Shown one piece after another: positions 5,856-10,720 of a stretch of 10,720 nucleotides of DNA. The translations under genes and the position numbers were made by a program. The notes beneath the pieces were generated by a model. It was not told where the DNA came from and did no database searches. It worked only from the letters and a program-made list of their open reading frames with translations. This DNA is from an uncultured Prevotella sp. (GTDB taxonomy: Bacteria; Bacteroidota; Bacteroidia; Bacteroidales; Bacteroidaceae), in NCBI GenBank assembly GCA_927910885.1, contig CAKMOD010000131.1, forward strand, positions 1-10,720. The letters are read 5' to 3'. Positions within the stretch are counted from its first letter, which is position 1. Every line of letters starts with the position of its first letter.

Positions 5856-7061
5856 TTACTCTTCATCTACACGTCCTGGATATACCTCCAAAGCTTTTTG
5901 AAGAACAATCAAAGCACGCTGTAAGTCTTCACGTTTCAGTACGTAAGCGATGCGAACTTGGTTATGTCCAGCACCAGGTGTTGTATAAAAGCCACTGGCT
6001 GGAGCCATCATTATCGTTTCACCTTCATAGCTGAACTCTTCTAAACACCAACGACAGAACTTATCTGAGTCGTCAACAGGGAGTTTTGCTACAGTATAGA
6101 AGGCTCCCATAGGGATAGGAGAGTAGACTCCCGGAATACGATTCAGTCCGTCAATAAGGCATTTACGACGCTCCACATACTCGTCATAGACATCACGATA
6201 GTAGGATTCAGGTGCATCAAGACTTGCTTCAGCAACAATCTGACCAATCAGTGGGGGAGAGAGGCGTGCCTGACAGAACTTCATCACAGCATTACGAATC
6301 TCCTCATTCTTTGTTATCAGCGCACCAATACGAATACCGCACTCACTATAACGCTTTGACACAGAATCAATAAGAACCGTATTATTCTCAATTCCCTGTA
6401 AGTGCATTGCAGATATATAAGGCGACCCTGTATAGATATACTCACGATAAACCTCATCCGAGAAGAGATAAAGATCGTACTTCTTAACGAGGTCACGAAT
6501 CTGATTCATCTCCCTTCTTGTATACAGATAACCAGTAGGGTTGTTTGGATTACATATCATGATAGCACGCGTCTTCTCATTGATAAGTTCCTCAAACTTC
6601 TCAACCTTAGGCAGTGCAAACCCTTCTTCTATAGAGGTTGCAATTGTCTTTATCTTTGCACCAGCTGATATAGCAAATGCCATGTAGTTGGCGTATGCAG
6701 GCTCTGGGACGATAATCTCATCTCCAGGGTTAAGACATGCCATAAATGAATAGAGCACAGCTTCAGAACCACCAGTCGTAATGATGATATCGTCTGGTGT
6801 AACATTAATATTGAACTTCTCGTAAAAGTCACAGAGTTTTTCCCTATAAGAAAGATAGCCTTGAGATGGTGAGTACTCTAAAAGTTTACGATCAATCTTT
6901 TTCAAAGCGTCCAATCCGCATTGCGGTGTTGGAAGATCAGGTTGACCGATATTCAAATGGTAAACTTTTATACCACGTTTCTTTGCTGCAACGGCAAGTG
7001 GAGCCAGTTTTCTAATAGGTGACTCCGGCATTTCAAGTCCACGAACTGATATTTCCGGCAT
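5856..7061 (-). CDS. Class I/II PLP-dependent aminotransferase, aspartate aminotransferase-like
   Basis: Read from ATG at 7061, the protein has 401 residues, normal for fold-type I aminotransferases. Visible features are the Gly-Gly-Ser-Glu-Ala cofactor loop at 97-101, Asn-Pro-Asn-Asn-Pro-Thr-Gly at 171-177, Ser-Asp-Glu-Val-Tyr with D202, the PLP lysine K236 in Ser-Val-Ser-Lys-Arg-Tyr-Ser, phosphate-binding R244, and R370 in Asn-Gln-Val-Arg-Ile for the substrate carboxylate. It should transfer amino groups between an amino acid and a 2-oxo acid in the cytoplasm; the exact substrate cannot be read from sequence. The frame is open upstream to an ATG at 7136, but that codon overlaps the -7 promoter element at 7134-7141, so it would not be on the transcript. 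The start at 7061 also gives a normal N-terminus. The next gene downstream is separated by the MITE-like element. Confidence 0.9.
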   Translation of the reverse strand: MPEISVRGLEMPESPIRKLAPLAVAAKKRGIKVYHLNIGQPDLPTPQCGLDALKKIDRKLLEYSPSQGYLSYREKLCDFYEKFNINVTPDDIIITTGGSEAVLYSFMACLNPGDEIIVPEPAYANYMAFAISAGAKIKTIATSIEEGFALPKVEKFEELINEKTRAIMICNPNNPTGYLYTRREMNQIRDLVKKYDLYLFSDEVYREYIYTGSPYISAMHLQGIENNTVLIDSVSKRYSECGIRIGALITKNEEIRNAVMKFCQARLSPPLIGQIVAEASLDAPESYYRDVYDEYVERRKCLIDGLNRIPGVYSPIPMGAFYTVAKLPVDDSDKFCRWCLEEFSYEGETIMMAPASGFYTTPGAGHNQVRIAYVLKREDLQRALIVLQKALEVYPGRVDEE

Positions 7062-7133
7062 ATTGACTTTATTTATTCTCCCGATAATGTATGAGAGTAG
7101 AAGATGTCTGCTCTTATATTCTTTACTATGATG

Positions 7134-7141
7134 CAAAGATA
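7134..7141 (-). promoter_or_regulatory. -7 promoter element for the aminotransferase gene
   Basis: The minus strand reads TATCTTTG followed by CATCA, a full TAnnTTTG match. Transcription would begin near 7128, leaving a leader of about 65 bases before the ATG at 7061. This decides against the longer reading frame from 7136. Confidence 0.65.
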
Positions 7142-7194
7142 GACATTTTTTTTATTTTAACCGCACTTTTAGCAGATTAACGCAGATTTTTTAC

Positions 7195-7202
7195 TACTTT
7201 TG
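7195..7202 (+). promoter_or_regulatory. -7 promoter element for the DUF4494-yggS operon
   Basis: TACTTTTG followed by CACA matches TAnnTTTG. It lies about 85 bases before the ATG at 7287 and is divergent from the aminotransferase promoter about 55 bases away. A short direct repeat, GCAGATT, occurs just upstream (7172-7178 and 7182-7188). Confidence 0.55.
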
Positions 7203-7286
7203 CACATCTATAAAAACCGCCTATTGCTCTTCGCTTTGTCTTTATTTGATAGCTGAAAAGCAGGGCTTAAAACTTAAAGAATAATT

Positions 7287-7766
7287 ATGAGAAGTAGAAC
7301 AAGCACTTGGTTTGAAACACGAGTTAGATATGACAAGACCATGGAAGATGGTCAGAACAAGAAAGTCATTGAACAGTATGTGGTTGATGCATTCAGTTTC
7401 TCTGAGGCTGAGGAGTTTATCACAGAGGAAATGTCACATTATGTTAGCGGTGAATTTGACGTAAAAGCCATTTCTCCAGCACCATTCGGTGAGATTTTCT
7501 TTAGCGATATTGATACTGACGATAAGTGGTTTAAGGCAAAGCTTTCTTTCATTACATTGGATGAAAAGACAGATAAAGAAAAGCGTACTTCAGTAACTTA
7601 TCTTGTTCAGGCTCATTCTGTAAGCGGTGCTGTTAAGCATGTAGACGAGGTGATGAGTTCTACTATGATTGACTACGAGATTGCTGCTATCACTGAAACA
7701 AAGATAATGGACGTCTTTGAACATCATGCTGGCAAGAAGAACGAGAAGCCTGAGTTCGAGAAGTAA
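7287..7766 (+). CDS. DUF4494 domain-containing protein
   Basis: This 159-residue protein matches DUF4494, a Bacteroidota family without known function. The recognisable pattern is Trp-Phe-Glu-Thr-Arg-Val-Arg-Tyr-Asp-Lys-Thr near the start (8-18), Val-Asp-Ala-Phe-Ser-Phe-Ser-Glu-Ala-Glu at 33-42, Gly-Glu-Ile-Phe-Phe at 68-72, Trp-Phe-Lys-Ala-Lys at 81-85, Lys-Arg-Thr near 99-101, and Asp-Tyr-Glu-Ile-Ala-Ala-Ile-Thr-Glu-Thr at 129-138. There is no signal peptide or membrane segment, so it should be cytoplasmic. It is acidic with a charged tail. The yggS gene follows after 33 bases on the same strand, so the two probably share a transcript from the promoter at 7195. A link to PLP handling is suggested only by that adjacency. 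Confidence 0.85.
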   Translation: MRSRTSTWFETRVRYDKTMEDGQNKKVIEQYVVDAFSFSEAEEFITEEMSHYVSGEFDVKAISPAPFGEIFFSDIDTDDKWFKAKLSFITLDEKTDKEKRTSVTYLVQAHSVSGAVKHVDEVMSSTMIDYEIAAITETKIMDVFEHHAGKKNEKPEFEK

Positions 7767-7799
7767 CTTAATTATTAAACAAGAAAGAAACTTACAATT

Positions 7800-8471
7800 A
7801 TGTATGATGTAGCAAATAATTTACACAAAGTGCTTAGGAATCTTCCTGATGGTGTGAAGTTGGTTGCCATCAGTAAGTTTCACCCTAACGAATATTTGGA
7901 AGTGGCTTATCGTGAAGGGCAGCGCATCTTTGGCGAGAGTCAGGTACAAGAACTAACACAGAAGGTTGAAACACTTCCCAAAGATATTGAGTGGCATTTT
8001 ATTGGACATCTTCAAACCAATAAAGTGAAGTACATTGCGCCCTATATCTCTATGGTTGAAGCTGTTGACTCTTTGAAGCTTTTAAAGGAAATCAATAAGC
8101 AAGCTGCGAAGCACAACCGTGTTATTAATGTTCTTCTTGAACTTCATATTGCAGAAGAGGAAACGAAATATGGCTTCACTCCTGATGCTTGTTGTGAGCT
8201 ATTGGAAGGCGGTGAATGGAAGGAACTTAAGAATGTACACATCTCAGGTTTAATGATGATGGCATCAAATGTAGATGACCGCAATCAAATTAAAAAGGAG
8301 ATGACGTTGGCAGCAGACCTCTTTGACGAACTGAAAGCAAAGTATTTTGCTGATGCCCCTGAATTCAAAGAGCGTTCATGGGGTATGAGTCATGACTATG
8401 ATATAGCCGTGGAATGTCGCTCAACGATGGTTCGTGTGGGTACAACTATCTTTGGTCCGCGTGTTTATTAA
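7800..8471 (+). CDS. yggS: YggS/PLPBP family pyridoxal phosphate homeostasis protein
   Basis: This 223-residue protein belongs to the YggS/PROSC family of single-domain TIM-barrel proteins. They bind pyridoxal 5'-phosphate without known catalysis and balance PLP and amino/keto-acid pools. K26 in Ala-Ile-Ser-Lys-Phe is the cofactor lysine. Other family signatures are Phe-Gly-Glu (44-46), His-Phe-Ile-Gly-His-Leu-Gln-Thr-Asn-Lys (66-75), Gly-Leu-Met-Met-Met-Ala (150-155), Gly-Met-Ser-His-Asp (195-199), and Ser-Thr-Met-Val-Arg-Val-Gly (208-214) for phosphate binding, with Ile-Phe-Gly-Pro-Arg at the end. Length is typical. Two PLP aminotransferases are encoded close by, but on the other strand. 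The final A of its TAA stop is the first base of a 22-bp repeat cluster. Confidence 0.93.
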   Translation: MYDVANNLHKVLRNLPDGVKLVAISKFHPNEYLEVAYREGQRIFGESQVQELTQKVETLPKDIEWHFIGHLQTNKVKYIAPYISMVEAVDSLKLLKEINKQAAKHNRVINVLLELHIAEEETKYGFTPDACCELLEGGEWKELKNVHISGLMMMASNVDDRNQIKKEMTLAADLFDELKAKYFADAPEFKERSWGMSHDYDIAVECRSTMVRVGTTIFGPRVY

Positions 8472-8514
8472 CCATCCGCACCATTGGTGTTAACCGTCCG
8501 CTCCATTGGTGCTG
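8471..8514 (+). repeat. Cluster of 22-bp hairpin repeats (cluster B)
   Basis: Two clear 22-base units lie at 8471-8492 and 8493-8514, both with CCATTGGTG and both starting ACC. A third, decayed unit begins near 8515 (AGCCTCCGCAC). The first has the dyad CACCA-T-TGGTG. Both match the units at 2741-2784 in phase and length, and share the core CCGCACC/GGTG. The cluster starts at the yggS stop codon. Confidence 0.7.
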
Positions 8515-8574
8515 AGCCTCCGCACTATCCTAAAAAAGCATTAGAGCCATATCTTATAGTCACCATAAAATAAA

Positions 8575-8635
8575 TAAGACATTGCTAAATTACTTATACG
8601 AAGATGTCTTATCGTATAAAACTAAACAGAGTTTT
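8575..8635. repeat. Interlocked inverted repeats between convergent genes
   Basis: TAAGACAT (8575-8582) pairs perfectly with ATGTCTTA (8604-8611). TTATACGA (8594-8601) pairs perfectly with TCGTATAA (8612-8619). The second arm of the first pair lies entirely in the loop of the second, so the two stems cross. A third small stem, AAAACT (8618-8623) with AGTTTT (8630-8635), follows. No coding frame covers them. Confidence 0.5.
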
Positions 8636-8641
8636 CGATTA

Positions 8642-8683
8642 TCTATAAGTTGATGCTGTAATAAAGCAACATCAACTTATAGA
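8642..8683. terminator. Stem-loop terminator between yggS and hisC
   Basis: TCTATAAGTTGATG (8642-8655) pairs perfectly with CATCAACTTATAGA (8670-8683) around a 14-base loop. The stem sits 8 bases beyond the hisC stop and lies between two convergent genes, so it probably serves both strands. The stem is AT-rich and the T-tracts are weak. Confidence 0.6.
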
Positions 8684-8691
8684 CTTTAAGA

Positions 8692-9741
8692 CTATTTTGT
8701 TGTCTTATAATATCTAAGTATTCCAAGGATTTCTGCGTTTTCAGCCTTGGAACCTATTGTTATGCGTAAACAGTTATCACATAACGATACGTTAGAACAA
8801 TTCCTAACATGGATACCTTTTTCACACAGATAATCATACACACTTTGTGCATCTTTCATCTTTGCTAAGAAGAAATTGGCATTCGATGGATAGACTTTCT
8901 CACAACAAGCTAAACTCTCGAAGGCAAGAATCATACGCTTACGCTCTAACAAGAGTATCTTTATCCAATCTTCAATATCATAGCGATGCTTAAGAGCATC
9001 AAGCCCTTGCTCTTGTGTAAGTTGGCTGATGTGGTAAGGACTACTCACCTTGTTGAAGATGCTTATAATAGCTTCTTGTGCATAAACCACACCTAAACGG
9101 ATTGCAGCACTTGCCCATGCCTTTGAGAAAGTATTGAGTACTATCATGTTAGGGAATTCCGATATACGTTCTCGAAAGGTTTGTAAACGTGTGAAATCAG
9201 CATAAGCTTCATCAATAACAACAATACCATCAAATCCTTTCAATACCTTCTCAACTTCTTCAACATTCAGCAAATTACCGCTTGGCGAATTAGGAGAGCA
9301 AAGCCAAACTAACTTTGTATGCTTATCACAAGCGTCAAGCAGTTCTGCTGCATTTAACTGAAAATCATCATCTAAAAGTGTAAAACGATATTCTATATCA
9401 TTCAAGTATGCGTAACGTCTGTATAGTTCACAGGTCGGCTCTATCGCTACAACGTTATCAACCTTTGGTTGACAGAAGATACGATAGCACATATCTATCG
9501 CCTCTGTAGAACCATTGCTTAAGAAAATCTCATTAGTTCTAACACCTTTAAGTTTTGCAAGTTCTTCCTTTATCTCCAACTGATTGTCAGATGGATAACG
9601 GTTAAACGGCTTGTTATAAGGATTTTCATTAGCATCAAGCATAATATGTTGAGAATCTCTTAAATTCTCTTCAGCTTTTGTTTCAGCGTAAGATATGAGT
9701 TCTCTAATATTTGTTCTGACCAGTTTCTGTAAGTCTATCAT
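8692..9741 (-). CDS. hisC: Histidinol-phosphate aminotransferase
   Basis: This 349-residue protein has the HisC pattern. HisC converts imidazole acetol phosphate to L-histidinol phosphate using glutamate, in histidine biosynthesis in the cytoplasm. Visible are Asp-Ala-Asn-Glu-Asn-Pro at 36-41, Arg-Tyr-Pro-Ser at 48-51, Asn-Gly-Ser-Thr-Glu-Ala at 76-81, the cofactor asparagine in Pro-Asn-Ser-Pro-Ser-Gly (N151), D177 in Ile-Asp-Glu-Ala-Tyr, the PLP lysine K207 in Phe-Ser-Lys-Ala-Trp, R215 in Ile-Arg-Leu-Gly, and R326 in Leu-Arg-Ile-Thr-Ile-Gly. The segment after K207 reads Ala-Trp-Ala-Ser-Ala-Ala-Ile-Arg, where HisC usually has glycines, so this copy is somewhat diverged. No other his gene is nearby; it follows a frameshifted RNA methyltransferase gene by 51 bases. 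Related HisC-like enzymes can act on tyrosine or phenylalanine precursors, so the histidine role is likely but not certain. Confidence 0.85.
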   Translation of the reverse strand: MIDLQKLVRTNIRELISYAETKAEENLRDSQHIMLDANENPYNKPFNRYPSDNQLEIKEELAKLKGVRTNEIFLSNGSTEAIDMCYRIFCQPKVDNVVAIEPTCELYRRYAYLNDIEYRFTLLDDDFQLNAAELLDACDKHTKLVWLCSPNSPSGNLLNVEEVEKVLKGFDGIVVIDEAYADFTRLQTFRERISEFPNMIVLNTFSKAWASAAIRLGVVYAQEAIISIFNKVSSPYHISQLTQEQGLDALKHRYDIEDWIKILLLERKRMILAFESLACCEKVYPSNANFFLAKMKDAQSVYDYLCEKGIHVRNCSNVSLCDNCLRITIGSKAENAEILGILRYYKTTK

Positions 9742-9792
9742 ATTATGTTTCTTTGTAGGTTGGTAGTTAATTACTTCAAGAAGAACAGCCTT

Positions 9793-10514
9793 TTATCGTC
9801 TTCTGAACTCAGCACAGACGATAGATGTTGCGATTGCAACATTCAAAGACTCTGCTGTTTCACGCTCTGGAGGATAGTTTGGAATCAAAAGTTTTCGGTT
9901 AATCTTTGTTCTAAGCTGGGAAGATATGCCTTTTCCCTCATTTCCCATTACTATCATTCCGTGACGAGAGAGTTCTTGATTATAAATATTATTACCATCA
10001 AAAGGGTGGCATAAATAGGGTAGTCAGTTGGGAGATGCTCTATCAACTCATTTAACTTTAAGTAATGAAGTTTTACCCTTGCAATACTTCCCATCGTTGC
10101 CTGCACAACCTTTGGGTTCCAACAGTCAGCTGTTTCTTTTGAACAGAAGATGTTTTCAATTCCAAACCAATCTGCAATTCGAATAATTGTACCCAAATTA
10201 CCGGGGTCTTGCACACCATCAAGAGCTAATACAAGTTGATTATCAATATATTTATTGAATAAACTTAAGTAATCATTTGTTACTTTGCAATCTTCTTCTG
10301 GCATCTTGAAAACACCCAAAACAGACTGTGGATGTTGAAGAAAAGAAACCTTCTTGATATCTTCAATATCCTCGAGAATCTCATCTGCCACAAATCCCTC
10401 GTGTAGCAGGTCATTAACAACTTTTGGTCCTTCTGCTACAAATAATCCCACTTTCTCTCTACCTTTTTTTGTCTCAAGAGAACGGATAAGCTTTATCTTA
10501 TTTTTTGATATCAC
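9793..10514 (-). pseudogene. SpoU/TrmH family RNA methyltransferase, frameshifted
   Basis: The gene encodes a SpoU-class 2'-O-methyltransferase of rRNA or tRNA, but its frame breaks. The first part (GTG at 10514, 171 good residues) has a substrate-binding N-terminus, with Ser-Lys-Asn-Lys-Ile-Lys and Val-Ala-Glu-Gly, and motif 1 Asp-Pro-Gly-Asn-Leu-Gly-Thr-Ile-Ile-Arg (103-112). After Tyr-Ala-Thr-Leu-Leu the frame runs into 15 unrelated residues and stops at 9954. In the neighbouring frame the family sequence resumes at once: Asp-Gly-Asn-Asn, then Val-Met-Gly-Asn-Glu-Gly-Lys-Gly (motif 2), then Ala-Glu-Ser-Leu-Asn-Val-Ala-Ile-Ala-Thr (motif 3), ending at 9793. The span is 722 bases, one short of a 240-codon gene plus stop. 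The break maps to the AAAAGGG run at 10000-10006. Motifs 2 and 3 form the AdoMet-binding knot, so the truncated product should be inactive. A sequencing error is possible. Confidence 0.88.
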
Positions 10515-10518
10515 TTCG

Positions 10519-10526
10519 CAAATTTA
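10519..10526 (-). promoter_or_regulatory. -7 promoter element close to the methyltransferase start
   Basis: The minus strand reads TAAATTTG followed by CG, a TAnnTTTG match ending only 4 bases before the GTG at 10514. If used, transcription would start at or within the first codons, giving a leaderless message. It may instead be a chance match in AT-rich sequence. Confidence 0.35.
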
Positions 10527-10570
10527 CAAAAAACTATCCACTCGTCATCTATTACTTCTTAACTTTTTAC

Positions 10571-10578
10571 TACCTTTG
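10571..10578 (+). promoter_or_regulatory. -7 promoter element, first copy of promoter-hairpin repeat
   Basis: TACCTTTG followed by CATAAAA matches TAnnTTTG. It overlaps the start of the first 51-bp repeat, so transcription would begin inside that repeat and include its hairpin. The downstream gene lies beyond the window. Confidence 0.5.
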
Positions 10579-10692
10579 CATAAAATAAGCTACGTTCGGC
10601 AAATTGAAAGTAAACTTTCTTTGCGCTCACTTGCTATTATTTTTGCATAAAATAAGCTACGTTCGGCAAATTGAAAGTCTACTTTCTTTGCG
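10575..10692 (+). repeat. Two tandem copies of a 51-bp promoter-hairpin repeat
   Basis: Copies at 10575-10625 and 10642-10692 agree at 49 of 51 bases, and their offset is 67 bases. Each begins TTTGCATAAAATAAGC, continues TACGTTCGG, and then has an inverted repeat: GCAAA, two unpaired T, GAAAGT, two bases, ACTTTC, TTTGC. The only two differences fall in the two-base loop (AA against CT), so the stem is intact in both. An open frame reads through the first copy on the plus strand but has no protein character. Confidence 0.85.
10638..10645 (+). promoter_or_regulatory. -7 promoter element, second copy of promoter-hairpin repeat
   Basis: TATTTTTG followed by CATAAAA matches TAnnTTTG and has the same position relative to the second repeat copy as TACCTTTG has to the first. 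The region after it (10693-10720) has two possible ATG codons, at 10693 and 10698, but is too short to judge. Confidence 0.45.
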
Positions 10693-10720
10693 ATGATATG
10701 TATTATTTGGGGATTAAAAA

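Noticed and set aside
7062..7136. 25-residue N-terminal extension of the aminotransferase
   Set aside because: The upstream ATG overlaps the promoter -7 element, so it would precede the transcript; the extension has no family character.
8575..8619. Stable H-type pseudoknot
   Set aside because: The topology fits, but no loop bases remain to cross the first stem, so full formation of both stems is unlikely.
9995..10010. Programmed -1 frameshift in the methyltransferase
   Set aside because: The site (CCUUUUG) lacks a proper slippery heptamer and no strong downstream structure is evident; a deletion or sequencing error is simpler.
9745..10014. 89-codon plus-strand frame
   Set aside because: It is antisense to the second half of the frameshifted methyltransferase, which explains the conserved sequence there.
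10354..10650. 98-codon plus-strand frame running into the promoter-hairpin repeat
   Set aside because: It is antisense to the methyltransferase gene and then reads through the repeat; the composition is not protein-like.

Overview
The window looks like chromosomal DNA of a Bacteroidota bacterium, most likely Prevotella or a close relative. It is AT-rich, and several genes are preceded by the Bacteroidota -7 promoter element TAnnTTTG (for example TATCTTTG at 87-94, its reverse complement at 7134-7141, and TACTTTTG at 7195-7202). Leaders are A-rich and mostly lack Shine-Dalgarno sequences. The protein families (DUF4494, a LolC/E-type permease, a YggS-type PLP protein) fit this phylum. The species cannot be fixed from the sequence alone.

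Layout. 1-171 is a divergent promoter region; a minus-strand promoter there drives a gene left of the window. 172-570 encodes a small lipoprotein. 735-2677 is a two-gene translesion-synthesis cassette: a UvrX/DinB-like Y-family polymerase and a YolD-like partner with a 4-base overlap. The partner's strong AGGAGG ribosome site is unusual for this phylum and suggests import from Firmicutes. 2678-3078 is non-coding and holds 22-bp repeats and a hairpin terminator. On the minus strand, 5565 to 3079 reads as an operon: an FtsX/LolC-E-type permease, a pilin-like membrane-anchored protein and a small lipoprotein. 5575-5848 is a MITE-like element with imperfect terminal inverted repeats. 7061-5856 (minus) is a class I aminotransferase. 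Divergent from it, 7287-8471 carries DUF4494 and YggS in tandem, followed by a second 22-bp repeat cluster and several hairpins. On the minus strand again, 10514-9793 is a SpoU/TrmH-type RNA methyltransferase broken by a one-base frameshift, followed by histidinol-phosphate aminotransferase (9741-8692). The window ends in two copies of a 51-bp hairpin-bearing sequence placed 67 bp apart, each preceded by a TAnnTTTG promoter element.

The genes are mostly housekeeping: two PLP aminotransferases, a PLP-homeostasis protein, envelope lipoprotein trafficking, RNA modification and DNA damage tolerance. No defence system, CRISPR array, rRNA or tRNA is visible. The most noteworthy material is non-coding: two related clusters of 22-bp hairpin repeats behind unrelated genes, the duplicated promoter-hairpin repeat at the right edge, the MITE-like element, and interlocked inverted repeats between convergent genes. 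At gene level, the frameshifted methyltransferase, a lipoprotein gene whose best start codon is ACG, and an in-frame duplication in the pilin-like gene deserve a second look.
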